In this document: positions 27,146 to 35,707 of the stretch, in pieces
Layout: each line of letters opens with the position of its first letter
Numbering within the stretch: position 1 is the first letter of the stretch
Source: DATAGF01 sp963834875
GTDB taxonomy: Bacteria > Actinomycetota > Thermoleophilia > Miltoncostaeales > Miltoncostaeaceae
NCBI GenBank assembly: GCA_963834875.1
Contig: CAWIDG010000015.1
Coordinates: 1 to 64,000 of the forward strand
DNA: 64,000 nucleotides
Direction of reading: 5' to 3'
Notes under the pieces: model-generated
What the model was told of the DNA's origin: nothing
What the model saw: only the letters and a program-made list of their open reading frames with translations
Databases searched by the model: none
Made by a program: the position numbers and the translations under genes

Positions 27146-28271
27146 CCGGGCCAAGCTCTCCCCTGAGGTGAGCGAATTGCTGCTCAGCGTCTTCGCGGGA
27201 CCGGGGTCTGCGGCACGCGCCCTGCGGGACCTGCGAGCCGGATGCCTGGACGTGGACTGCTTCGCGTCGGCCGCCACCGTGAGCGTTGCCGACTCCGGCA
27301 GCTACGCCGTCGAGACCACTGGCCGCCCGGGCTCGGCGGGCGGCTTGCCGGGCATGTTCTGGGAGGCTCTGTTCGGGCTCATCCTCGTCGTTCCCGTTCC
27401 GGGCAGCTCATACGGCCCGAGCGCGGGGGCGCTGCTCGGAGCGCTGATCAACGCCGGCGTCGACGAGGGATTCCTGGCGCGGGCCCGCGAGGCCCTGGTG
27501 CCCGGCACGTCGGCCGTGGCGCTTCTCCTCTCCGACGAGGACCAGGACGAGGACCTTGGGCCGCTCCGAGAGCACGGCGGCACCCTCATCGTGACCTCCC
27601 TTGCGCCCGGGCAGGAAGCGGAGCTCGAACGCGAATTCGGTGGGCCGCATGAACGGCCACCTCGACGCGTCAGGGCGAAGCAGCCCGAGCCCGCGTCACG
27701 AGCGGACACCCATGAGAGAGGAGTGAGCATGGCAATCGGACCGGTGCAACTGATCGTGCTGGGCTTCCAGCACCCGGAGTTCCACGGCGAGATCATCGCC
27801 GAGCTGGAGCGGCTGCGCGAGAGCGACACCGTGCGCGTCATCGACGCCCTGGCGGTGCACAAGGACGCCGCCGGCGAGATCGAGGTCGCCCACCTGAGCA
27901 ACCTGACCAAGGACGAGGCCATCGAGCTGGGCACCACGATCGGCGCGCTGATCGGCCTGGGAATCGAGGGCGAGGAGGGGATGGAGGCCGGCGCGCTGGC
28001 CGGCGCCGAGGCGGGCGCGGAAGGCGTGCATGTCTTCGACGACGAGGATGCCTGGGACATCCTCGAGGACATCCCCAACGACTCGGCGGCGGCCCTGCTG
28101 CTGATCGAGCACCACTGGGCCGTGCCGCTGCGCGACGCCATCGCCCGGGCGGGCGGCTTTCGCATCAGCGACGGATTCATCAGCCCGCTCGACCTGATCG
28201 AGCTCGGGCTGGTCACGGCCGAGGAGGCCGAGGAGCTCCACGCCTTGGAGCAGAGCGCGGGGCAGAAGTAG
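27129..28271 (+). CDS. DUF1269 protein read through in frame into DUF6325 copy B
   Basis: ATG at 27129 (GTG at 27126 also possible), overlapping the LuxR stop by 17 bp. Residues 1-170 are DUF1269-like: ADRAKLSPEVSELLLSVFAG, a glycine-rich stretch FGLILVVPVPGSSYGPSAGA, GVDEGFLARAREALVPGTSA and LREHGGTLIVTSLAPGQEAE. No stop follows; the frame runs through the duplication boundary at 27711 into the DUF6325 gene, making a 381-residue chimera. The old stop was probably lost when the cassette inserted. DUF6325 may still start internally at 27729. Confidence 0.7.
   Translation: MRRFADRAKLSPEVSELLLSVFAGPGSAARALRDLRAGCLDVDCFASAATVSVADSGSYAVETTGRPGSAGGLPGMFWEALFGLILVVPVPGSSYGPSAGALLGALINAGVDEGFLARAREALVPGTSAVALLLSDEDQDEDLGPLREHGGTLIVTSLAPGQEAELEREFGGPHERPPRRVRAKQPEPASRADTHERGVSMAIGPVQLIVLGFQHPEFHGEIIAELERLRESDTVRVIDALAVHKDAAGEIEVAHLSNLTKDEAIELGTTIGALIGLGIEGEEGMEAGALAGAEAGAEGVHVFDDEDAWDILEDIPNDSAAALLLIEHHWAVPLRDAIARAGGFRISDGFISPLDLIELGLVTAEEAEELHALEQSAGQK
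27729..28271 (+). CDS. DUF6325-like protein (copy B)
   Basis: ATG at 27729 behind GAGGAGTGAGC; 180 residues, practically the same protein as 13551-14093. In this copy the frame is also open upstream into the DUF1269 gene, so it can be made alone or as the C-terminal half of a fusion. Ferredoxin-like halves around a glycine-rich central helix. Function unknown. Confidence 0.85.
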   Translation: MAIGPVQLIVLGFQHPEFHGEIIAELERLRESDTVRVIDALAVHKDAAGEIEVAHLSNLTKDEAIELGTTIGALIGLGIEGEEGMEAGALAGAEAGAEGVHVFDDEDAWDILEDIPNDSAAALLLIEHHWAVPLRDAIARAGGFRISDGFISPLDLIELGLVTAEEAEELHALEQSAGQK

Positions 28272-28307
28272 CATCCGAACCGGCAGCCACGACCACAGGA
28301 GGTCGAG

Positions 28308-28367
28308 ATGATGGGATCGCGCAGGGTCGCACGGCGCACCTCTCGCCGGGTCGCCCGCCGCCGCTGA
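28308..28367 (+). CDS. 19-residue Arg-rich microprotein (copy B)
   Basis: Same peptide and same AGGAGG ribosome binding site as copy A at 13455-13514. It lies 36 bp after the DUF6325 stop, so it is in the same transcript. It ends exactly where the duplication ends, so both its stop and its reading frame are contained in the mobile block. Confidence 0.5.
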   Translation: MMGSRRVARRTSRRVARRR

Positions 28368-28368
28368 G

Positions 28369-28609
28369 ATCGAGGTGGCCCATTTCGACGCCGCGGCCAG
28401 AGCCCCGCCGCCGAGGCCAGGACATTCCACCGCCGAGGGAGCCCGGCCCCGAGCACGACGGCTCGATCGTCGGTCGGCCGTCGCCACGGGGGCGGGACCT
28501 CCTCCGGCACCGCGCGGTAGGCGGCCATGGGCGCGCAACTCGGGCACGAAGGAGGCGCGCGTGAGCTCGAGCCGACGCTGACGGCAGCCTGACTTCCGGG
28601 GAGGAATGG
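28369..28609. other. gap without a recognisable gene
   Basis: Sequence after the duplicated block. The first bases (ATCGAGGTGGCCCA) resemble part of the DUF6325 gene, possibly leftover duplication debris. Confidence 0.3.
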
Positions 28610-28761
28610 CTCCTGGGTCGAGCGGATCGTGGGCGGCCAACGCCCAGCCGACCTCGCCCACGGGATGGGCAGCTCGCGCGCCGCCGCCTACAGGTGGCTG
28701 GTCCGCTTCGGGCGAGGGCCGGGCGGACTCATCCACGAGTCGTGCCCACCCGCGAGCTGAG
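28610..28761 (+). pseudogene. IS481-type transposase N-terminal remnant
   Basis: The translation reads ERIVGGQRPADLAHGMGSSR, AAAYRWLVRFGRGPGGLIHE, then SCPPAS and a stop. This matches the N-terminal helix-turn-helix of IS481 transposases (G..vaelA...GvSRataYrWl.R....G..GL.drs..P). The catalytic domain is absent. Confidence 0.55.
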
Positions 28762-28823
28762 CATTTCGTAGACGGTGTTCATCCGGCCCAACCTTGAACG
28801 GCGTACGCCTGGCCGGCTCGAGA

Positions 28824-30149
28824 CTACGACGCCGTCTTGCTCGAGGTGTCCTCGGCGTCCGGATGCTCGTGTAGCAGCCCAGCCGCCCAGCGCTGCGGGC
28901 GCTGTTCAGGAGCCGGCGCGCTCTCGAACGCGGGCGCCGCGTCGTGCGGGTGGGCCGCGAACCAGGCTGCGTAGCGCCTCGCGAGGGGGGCCGCGGTGAG
29001 GCCGTGAAGCAGGACTGAGAGGCCGATCGTGAGAAAGATCGTGTTCAGCAGCACCGACTCGTTCGCGAGATCGGCATCCTCGACGAGGATCACCGCGAAC
29101 ACGATCGACGCCAGCCCCCGCGGCCCGAACCAGCCGAGGAAGGCGACCGTGGGCCCCCTGGCGCCGGAACCGAGCATCGCCAGGCCCACGGGGATCATGC
29201 GAACGACCGTCAGGCTGAGAAGCGCATAGAGGACGATCTCGGCGGAGAGGTCGTCGAGCACTGGCACGAGCATGACGGCGCCGAAGAGGACGAACGTGAC
29301 CGCCCCGAGCAGCCCGCCCGCCTCCTCGAGGAAGCGCGTCACCTCGCCCCCGACCTCGCGACGCAACCCGCCGAAGACGGCACCGCCGACGAAGGCCGCG
29401 ATGAACCCGCTGCCGCCCATCCACACGGCCAGCCCGTAGGCGAGCCCGGCCCCCGCGACCGGGACGACCTGGACCCAGTTCGAATCCACGAGGCGGCGCG
29501 GGACACCCACCTTGACCACGACTGCGGCGGCGATTCCCGCAATCACGCCCCCGAGGCATCCGTAGCCGATCTCCTCGAGCACCAGGTGCACCGCCGCGCC
29601 GTCTCCGATCGCGCCCTCCTCCGCCTCGGCGATCGCGATCGCGATCAGGAGCAGGGGCACGCAGATGCCATCGTTGAGCCCGCTCTCGACGTTGAGCCCC
29701 TGACGCACGCGCGAGGGGACCCGGGGATCGGTGACGACCGCCTGCCCCAGAGCGGCGTCCGTCGGGGCGAGCACGATCGCCAGCAGGACGGCCTCGATCA
29801 GCGCGAGCTCTCCGAGCACGGCGACGCCGGCGAGGACGCCGGCCCCGATGGTCAGCGGCAGCCCGATCGCGAGCAGGCGAAGAGGCACGATGTACTCGCG
29901 TCGCAGCGCGGCGAAATCGATCCGTGAGGCGTCCGAAAAGAGCACGACCGTCAGGGTGGCCTCGGCGACCCAGCGGACCGACTCGTCCTGGATCGTCGGG
30001 TCGAGCCAGCCGAGGGCGTCCTCGCTCACCAGGATGCCGCCGACGACGAACACCATCGCGGCGGTGATCACGGACCCCGAGAGCCGTCGCGAAACCGCGG
30101 CGTACGCGAGGACGAGGAGCGCGATCGCGACGAGACCCGAGCCGCCCAT
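28824..30149 (-). CDS. CPA1-type Na+(K+)/H+ antiporter
   Basis: ATG at 30149; 441 residues, unbroken, 11-12 helices. Conserved ion-site segments are present: LAIVLAPTDAALGQAVVTDP (the TDxxL helix) and RVRQGLNVESGLNDGICVPL (ESxxND, the Asp of the transport site). WFGPRGLASIVFAVILVEDA is the conserved GPRG region. A hydrophilic C-terminal tail of about 45 residues ends EDTSSKTAS. It exchanges cytoplasmic Na+ or K+ for protons across the membrane. No RCK domain. Confidence 0.93.
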   Translation of the reverse strand: MGGSGLVAIALLVLAYAAVSRRLSGSVITAAMVFVVGGILVSEDALGWLDPTIQDESVRWVAEATLTVVLFSDASRIDFAALRREYIVPLRLLAIGLPLTIGAGVLAGVAVLGELALIEAVLLAIVLAPTDAALGQAVVTDPRVPSRVRQGLNVESGLNDGICVPLLLIAIAIAEAEEGAIGDGAAVHLVLEEIGYGCLGGVIAGIAAAVVVKVGVPRRLVDSNWVQVVPVAGAGLAYGLAVWMGGSGFIAAFVGGAVFGGLRREVGGEVTRFLEEAGGLLGAVTFVLFGAVMLVPVLDDLSAEIVLYALLSLTVVRMIPVGLAMLGSGARGPTVAFLGWFGPRGLASIVFAVILVEDADLANESVLLNTIFLTIGLSVLLHGLTAAPLARRYAAWFAAHPHDAAPAFESAPAPEQRPQRWAAGLLHEHPDAEDTSSKTAS

Positions 30150-30450
30150 CCTCAGTCTCCGCTACTCAGGTTCCGCCGGATGCACGGGGCCCTCCTCCCG
30201 GCTGAGGCCTTGGATCTGCCGATCAAGGTGCGCCGCCCGTCTTGAGTTCGGCTCCGGTTGCCGGCGCAACCAGGATGCGGGCGCCAGCCTATGACGTCGA
30301 TGGCACCGAGCGTGAATGTCGGACCGAGCCCACAAGGCCGAGTGCCGGTTCGTGCGAAGCCTCGCCTTCTGGTTCGTGAGCCGCATCAGCCACATGGGGT
30401 GAGAGCCCGCGGCCGCGATGCGCCCCTCGACTTCATGGTGGGTGCTGCTT
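30150..30450. other. gap upstream of the antiporter
   Basis: Divergent upstream region of the antiporter gene. No gene is recognised. Confidence 0.3.
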
Positions 30451-30640
30451 CGAGGATTCACCCGATGTGGTGGATGCGCGCTCAGCGGCCTCCGCGCTGT
30501 GATGGCCCGGGGCCGTCGGCGCGTCTGCGATGGCCCCACGGTTTCGTGATCAGCCCGGCCCGGAAGGGACGCGCCGAGGGCCCAGATGAGGGGCACGAAG
30601 ATGCCGAGCACGAACGGCCCGACCCGACCACCGGCAGCGA
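30451..30640. repeat. repeat unit with motif copy 7 and membrane-protein tail remnant
   Basis: About 180 bp resembling 31631-31810. It contains motif copy 7 on the plus strand (TTCACCCGATGTGGTGGATG, 30457-30476) and, on the minus strand, a gene-end remnant GPFVLGIFVPLIWALGA that resembles the second helix of the small membrane protein at 23853. The remnant lacks a start and a proper end. Confidence 0.55.
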
Positions 30641-30892
30641 CGCCGTCCCCGCCCCGCCCGATCCCGATCCAAGGTGCAGGCTATGAGTCCGTCCCGGACC
30701 TCGGCACCCCCCGGCAGCCGCCGCACGAGCGGTCCCCCACCTCACGGTGGGCGAGCGCGCCGCGCGCGGCAAGGCGGCACGTCTCGAGACTCCGCGTGCG
30801 AGCCACGCCGACTGGACGCCGGCCGGCAGGCGCGGCCGCTGGCCGACGACTGGCCCGAGCCACGGATCACGATGCAGCCACGAGGAGGTCTC

Positions 30893-31537
30893 ATGCTTGA
30901 TCATTCCGCACGCGCCGACGGCCGCCGACGATCGCGGGACGCTCTCCTGCTCGGCATTGCAGCAGCGTGCAGTTGGCCGATGGCCAAGTACATGCTGTCC
31001 CCCGACGTCAACGCCGCGGTCATTCCGACCCTCATCGTGATGGGAACGCGGTACTTCAAGCGCCCCAAGCAGGAGGATGGGCTCGAACCGAAGCACCCAG
31101 CCGTGAAGTTCATGCTCGCTGCATGGAACAAGGGCGACTTCAGCGAAGCCGAGAGGTACGTCGCCCCGGACCTGGCCTTGTCCATCAATGGCTTCACATA
31201 TGATTCGACGCCGACGCGCGGCGGCCCCGCGATGGCGCAGGAGAGCGTTGAGTACTGGCGTGCGATCGTGCCCGATCTCAAGATGGACTTGTTACGGGAG
31301 ATCAGAGAGAAGGATCGGATCGCAATCGAATGGCTGGTCTCGGGAACGCACTCAGGCGAGCGGCCCGAGCTGCCGGCCAGCGGTAACCACATCGAAGTCG
31401 CAGGCTCCGCCTTTCTCAGGCTCGAGGACGACATGATCGACGAGGTCAGCACAGTCTTCGACGCGCTGGCTCTCGCAGTCCAGACCGGCGCCGCCGATGC
31501 TCCGGCCTGGTGGCCTGGCCGCGGCGATGCGAGGTAG
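30893..31537 (+). CDS. SnoaL-like ester cyclase with N-terminal hydrophobic segment
   Basis: ATG at 30893 with a strong CGAGGAGGTCTC site; 214 residues. A hydrophobic stretch near residues 15-50 (ALLLGIAAACSWPMAKYMLS) may anchor it. The NTF2-like domain follows: HPAVKFMLAAWNKGDFSEAE, YVAPDLALSINGFTYD, YWRAIVPDLKMDLLREIREK and DRIAIEWLVSGTHSGERPEL. SnoaL-like proteins fold as cone-shaped pockets used in ring closure or small-molecule binding. Substrate unknown. Motif copy 7 lies about 415 bp upstream. Confidence 0.8.
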   Translation: MLDHSARADGRRRSRDALLLGIAAACSWPMAKYMLSPDVNAAVIPTLIVMGTRYFKRPKQEDGLEPKHPAVKFMLAAWNKGDFSEAERYVAPDLALSINGFTYDSTPTRGGPAMAQESVEYWRAIVPDLKMDLLREIREKDRIAIEWLVSGTHSGERPELPASGNHIEVAGSAFLRLEDDMIDEVSTVFDALALAVQTGAADAPAWWPGRGDAR

Positions 31538-31630
31538 GGTGCTCATCACGGCGCTGGGTGATCCGCGCCCGGCGGCGGCTGAAGGCCTCGATCACCCGAT
31601 CACCGGCGAGCTCGGCGGCGGCCACCCCCC
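31538..31630. other. short intergenic region
   Basis: Contains a half-matching motif (GATCACCCGATCACC near 31590). No gene. Confidence 0.3.
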
Positions 31631-31810
31631 GAGGATCACCCGATGTGGGGGATGCGCGCGCAGCGGCGCCTGCGCTGTGATCGCTCCGGGGCCGTGGGCA
31701 GGTCGGCGCCGGTCCCCATGCTCTCGCGATCAGTCGCGGCCCGGGCCCGGCCCGCCGACCGCCCAGCGGAGGGGCAGGAACATGCCGAGCACGAACAGCC
31801 CGACCCGGCC
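31631..31810. repeat. repeat unit with motif copy 8 and membrane-protein tail remnant
   Basis: Partner of 30451-30640. Motif copy 8 is on the plus strand (ATCACCCGATGTGGGGGATG, 31635-31654), about 200 bp before the sulfatase start. The minus strand encodes a tail remnant VGLFVLGMFLPLRWAVGG that ends in a stop near 31729. Confidence 0.55.
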
Positions 31811-31855
31811 CTCGAGGAGCGTCGGGACGCCGAGGAGCTCGAAGGGAGTTTCGTG

Positions 31856-34759
31856 ATGGCCGAGACACCGACCGACGTGCTCGTCGCGGGCTACCAGGAC
31901 ATCGACGAGGCGACGAAGGACTTCGAGTCGCTCCTCGCGCTCGTCAAGGAGAAGCAGGTCTCGATCGAGGGCGTCATCCTCGTGACGCACGAGCAGGACG
32001 GCAGCGTCGGCGTGCGGCAAACGGGCGACAACCGCGGCCGCAAGGGGACGGGCTGGGGCGGCGGGGTCGGGCTCGCGGTTGGCCTCTTCGCCCCCCCGCT
32101 GCTCGCGTCGGTCGCCGTCGGCGCGGTCGCGGGCCGGGTGATCGGCAAGTTCGCCGACCATCGGGTCGAGGGCGAGATCCACGACAAGATCGGCGAGAAC
32201 CTGCCGCCGGGGTCGGCCGGGATCATCGCGGTCTTCGACGACGAGCAGCGGCTCGGCGTCGAGCGGGCGCTCGCGGGCGCGCTGATCCGGTCGGTCGTCC
32301 AGGGCGACAAGAAGGGCACCGGCGCCCTGAAGGAATCGCTCGCCGAGGCGATGGGGAAGTTCAGCCCCGACCGAACGGTGCTTCCGATCCCGGATCCGAA
32401 CTTCGGCGGCACGATCGGGCGCACGCTCGACGCGTCCGTCCCCGACTGGACGATCAACATGACGCCGTCGCCCCCGGAGGGCGCGCCGAACGTGCTGCTC
32501 GTCCTGATCGACGACGCGGGCTTCGGCAACCCGTCCACGTTCGGCGGGCCCGTCTCCACGCCGGCCATGACGCGGGTCGCCGAGCAGGGCCTCAGCTACA
32601 ACCGCTTCCACGTCACCGCGCTCTGCTCGCCCACCCGGGCCGCCCTGCTGACGGGCCGCAACCACCACACCGTGGGGTTCGGGTCGATCGGCGAGTTCCC
32701 CGGCCCGTTCCCCGGCTACTCGGCGAGCGTGCCGAAGGACTGCGCTCCCTTCGTCCGCGCGCTTCAGGGCAACGGCTACTCGACCGCCGGGTTCGGCAAG
32801 TGGCACATGACGCCCGATCACATGCAGGGGGCGGCCGGGCCGTTCGACCGCTGGCCGAACGCCTGGGGATTCGACCGCTTCTGGGGCATCCTCGGCGGCG
32901 AGGCGGGCCAGTACGACCCGGTGATCACGCAGGACAACACGACCCTCGGCGTCCCGGAGGGCGAGGACGGCAAGCAGTACTACTGGCCGGACGACCTCAC
33001 CGACCAGGCGGTGCGCTGGCTGCACGAGGTGCGCGCCCAGGACCAGGAGAAGCCGTGGTTCATCTACTACTCGACCGGGTGCTCGCACGCGCCCCACCAG
33101 GTCGCGGTCGAGTGGAGCGAGAAGTACCGCGGCGAGTTCGACCAGGGCTGGGACGTGCTCCGCGAGGAGACCTTCGAACGGCAGAAGCAACTGGGCGTGA
33201 TCCCCCCGGACGCGATGCTCACGCCGAGGCCGGACGAACTCCCGGCCTGGGACTCGCTCTCGGACAGCGAGAAGACGCTGTACGCGCGGCAGATGGAGGT
33301 CTACGCCGGCTTCCAGGAGAACGCCGACTGGAACGTCGGCCGCCTGCTCGACGCGGTCGGGGAGATGGGCGAGCTCGACAACACGCTCGTCATCTACATC
33401 TTCGGGGACAACGGCGCGAGCATGGAGGGCACGATCACCGGCTCCTTCAACGAGCTGACGATGCAGAACGGGATCGCCCTCACCTCCGAGCAGCAGCTCT
33501 CGCTGATCGAGCAGTACGGCGGGCTCGACGCCTGGGGCACCGACGCGTACGCGCCCCACTACGCCGCCGCCTGGGCGTGGGCCGGGAACACGCCCTTCCG
33601 GTGGGGCAAGCAGGTCGCCTCCCACCTCGGCGGCACCCGCAACGGCATGGTCGTCTCCTGGCCGGAGCGGATCAAGGACGCCGGCGGGCTTCGGTCGCAG
33701 TTCACCCACTGCATCGACATCGGGCCGACCATCCTCGAGGCGGCCGGCATCCCCGAGGCCAAGGTCGTCGACGGGGTCGGCCAGAAGCCGATGGAGGGCA
33801 CGAGCTTCCTCTACAGCTTCGACGACGCGAACGCCGCCGAGCGGCACACCGTGCAGTACTTCGAGATCGTCGGCAACCGGGCGATCTACAAGGACGGCTG
33901 GTGGGCCGCCTGCAAGCTCGACCGCATCCCCTGGGACCTCTCGCCGGCGACGATGGCGAGGTTCGCACCCGGAGCCTACGACCCGGAGCAGGACACCTGG
34001 GAGCTGTACTACCTCCCCGACGACTTCAGCCAGGCGAACGACCTGGCCGCGGAGAACCCGGAGAAGCTGGCCGAGCTGAAGGAGCTCTTCTGGCAGGAGG
34101 CCGAGAAGCACAACGTGTTGCCGCTGCTGGGCGCGCTCTCGGTCTTCTTCGGAATTCTGCCGCCGATGCCGACGATCACGACATACACGTTCTACGGCGA
34201 CGTCGAGAACATCGCGGCCGGGATGATCCCGCGCGTCTACGGCCGCTCCTACGCGATCGAGGCGCAGCTCACGGTGCCGGCACAGGGCGCCGAGGGCGTG
34301 ATCGTCGCCGAGGCGGACGAGATGGGCGGCTTCTCGCTCTGGGTCGACGAGAGCGGCCTGCTTCACCACAGCTACTCGATGATGGGCGTCGAGCGGTACG
34401 AGCAGGTCTCGACCGAGCCGATCCCGACCGGGGACGTCACGGTCCGCATGCAGTTCGACGCCGACCGGCAAGAACCCTCGGCCGGCGGAATGGTCTCCCT
34501 GTACGCGAACGACGAGAAGATCGGCGAGGGGCGGATGGAAAGGACTGTCCCCGTCCGCTTCTCCGGCTACGCCGGCATGGACGTCGGCCGCGACAACGGC
34601 CTGGTCGTCAACCGCGCCTACGCGGCCAAGGCTCCGTATGCGTTCACGGGGACCGTGAGGAAGGTCATCTTCGACCTCAAGCCGGCGAGACATGAGGACG
34701 AGAAGGCTCTGCACGAGGCCGGCGCCCACGTCGCCACGGCGCACGGCATCAGCGCTTGA
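31856..34759 (+). CDS. DUF1269-arylsulfatase fusion protein
   Basis: ATG at 31856; about 967 residues, unbroken. Residues 1-165 form a DUF1269 domain (DVLVAGYQDIDEATKDFESL, glycine-rich GWGGGVGLAVGLFAPPLLAS, then IIAVFDDEQRLGVERALAGA). From about 200 the sulfatase domain runs NVLLVLIDDAGFGNPSTFGG (metal Asp pair), CSPTRAALLTGRN (formylglycine Cys in CxPxR), GFGKWHM (Lys/His), YYSTGCSHAPHQV and FGDNGASMEGTITGS. The enzyme hydrolyses sulfate esters after Cys conversion by a sulfatase-modifying enzyme not seen here. No signal peptide; the DUF1269 part could tether it to the membrane. Confidence 0.9.
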   Translation: MAETPTDVLVAGYQDIDEATKDFESLLALVKEKQVSIEGVILVTHEQDGSVGVRQTGDNRGRKGTGWGGGVGLAVGLFAPPLLASVAVGAVAGRVIGKFADHRVEGEIHDKIGENLPPGSAGIIAVFDDEQRLGVERALAGALIRSVVQGDKKGTGALKESLAEAMGKFSPDRTVLPIPDPNFGGTIGRTLDASVPDWTINMTPSPPEGAPNVLLVLIDDAGFGNPSTFGGPVSTPAMTRVAEQGLSYNRFHVTALCSPTRAALLTGRNHHTVGFGSIGEFPGPFPGYSASVPKDCAPFVRALQGNGYSTAGFGKWHMTPDHMQGAAGPFDRWPNAWGFDRFWGILGGEAGQYDPVITQDNTTLGVPEGEDGKQYYWPDDLTDQAVRWLHEVRAQDQEKPWFIYYSTGCSHAPHQVAVEWSEKYRGEFDQGWDVLREETFERQKQLGVIPPDAMLTPRPDELPAWDSLSDSEKTLYARQMEVYAGFQENADWNVGRLLDAVGEMGELDNTLVIYIFGDNGASMEGTITGSFNELTMQNGIALTSEQQLSLIEQYGGLDAWGTDAYAPHYAAAWAWAGNTPFRWGKQVASHLGGTRNGMVVSWPERIKDAGGLRSQFTHCIDIGPTILEAAGIPEAKVVDGVGQKPMEGTSFLYSFDDANAAERHTVQYFEIVGNRAIYKDGWWAACKLDRIPWDLSPATMARFAPGAYDPEQDTWELYYLPDDFSQANDLAAENPEKLAELKELFWQEAEKHNVLPLLGALSVFFGILPPMPTITTYTFYGDVENIAAGMIPRVYGRSYAIEAQLTVPAQGAEGVIVAEADEMGGFSLWVDESGLLHHSYSMMGVERYEQVSTEPIPTGDVTVRMQFDADRQEPSAGGMVSLYANDEKIGEGRMERTVPVRFSGYAGMDVGRDNGLVVNRAYAAKAPYAFTGTVRKVIFDLKPARHEDEKALHEAGAHVATAHGISA

Positions 34760-34776
34760 CACGTGAGGAGAACTCG

Positions 34777-35631
34777 ATGAGCCAAAGTCATCTCGTGATC
34801 GACTTCCCGATCGAGGGCACCCGCCGACGCCAAGGCGCTCGCCGACGAGCTGCCCCCGTTGATGCCCGATCTCGCGAAAGCGCAGGACGAGCTCGGTACC
34901 GTGCATTTCTCCCGATTCATGATCGAGGGAGACGAGAAGCTCCTCTTCCTCTCGGACATCGACGGCGAGGGCGACGAGCACATCGAGCGGCTCGTGGAGC
35001 GCGCCGGCCCGGTGTTCGACGCCATCTTCGAGCACGTGGACGACCCTCCGGCCACGCCCGTGGCCGGCAACCCTCAGAGGGCCGTCAAATGGCTGAAGCA
35101 TCACGTCCGCGAGCCTCTCGATGCGTACTTCGCCTACGGGGACGCTTCGGTTCAGGACATCAAGGCGGCCGCGCGTGCGGCGGGCTTCACGGGCAACACC
35201 ACGCAGGGCCCCTTGCTGACATACATGTCCATCAAGTCACGTCATGAAGCACTTTCCCTGAAGTCGTCGCCCCGAGGCGCATTCGAGACGAGGCCAACAA
35301 AGCGTCGGATGCGCTTGGGACGCTGCATGTCGCCCATTGGGTGCCCTTTGAGAAGAAGCACATCGGCTTCTTCACGATCTACGACGGTGATTTCGCGAAG
35401 TACATCCAGGACTTCGCGGACAAGAACTCGCTCGTTTTCGATACCGTCTTTCCACATGTCATTGGCGCGCCGCCAACCCCAGTGGGAAAGAACGCCCAGG
35501 CGTTCTATCAGTGGGCATTGGAGAACAACCATCCGGCCATCGGGTTTTACAGCGCCTATCCAGGCCTCGGGGTTCAGGACATCCGAGCCCTGCTGGCCGA
35601 TCGCGAGTCACCGTCGGCCAGCGCTGGATAG
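34777..35631 (+). CDS. two-repeat hypothetical protein of the Dyp operon (paralog 1), frameshifted
   Basis: ATG at 34777 with GTGAGGAG upstream. SQSHLVIDFPIEG, then a +1 shift at ACCCGCC (34819-34825), then PADAKALADELPPLMPDLAK. Two similar halves follow: AQDELGTVHFSRFMIEGDEK with AYGDASVQDIKAAARAAGFT, and ASDALGTLHVAHWVPFEKKH with AYPGLGVQDIRALLADRES. Each half ends with FD-IF/FP-HV, P-TPV and Y-AY-VQDI, suggesting ferredoxin-like repeats. A second frame change occurs near 35240-35275. Unknown family, probably working with the Dyp peroxidase. Local GC is lower than elsewhere. Confidence 0.65.
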
Positions 35632-35644
35632 CGAGCGCCGTCAC

Positions 35645-35707
35645 GTGGTCACGAACACACAGGCAGCACCGCCGAAGAAGGGCTCGGGCTTCAAGGAGAA
35701 CTCATGA
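35645..35707 (+). CDS. stub of the Dyp peroxidase start (20 codons)
   Basis: GTG at 35645 encodes VTNTQAAPPKKGSGFKENS and stops on the ATGA that begins paralog 2, so it may couple translation. The first 12 residues equal the Dyp peroxidase start at 36572. It is the trace of a tandem duplication that copied paralog 1 together with the beginning of the peroxidase gene. Confidence 0.45.
   Translation: MVTNTQAAPPKKGSGFKENS

Larger units (their letters stand above)
27711..28368 (+). repeat. 658-bp inverted duplication, copy B
   Basis: Partner of 13454-14110. One extra G in the leader (GTGAGCATG against GTGACATG) and a few substitutions distinguish the copies. Boundaries are sharp on both sides. 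Confidence 0.9.

Noticed and set aside
31730..35104. Very long open frame (over 1100 codons) on the minus strand
   Set aside because: It is antisense to the intact sulfatase fusion with its catalytic motifs; its Val/Arg/Gly/His-rich translation is the usual GC-rich shadow.
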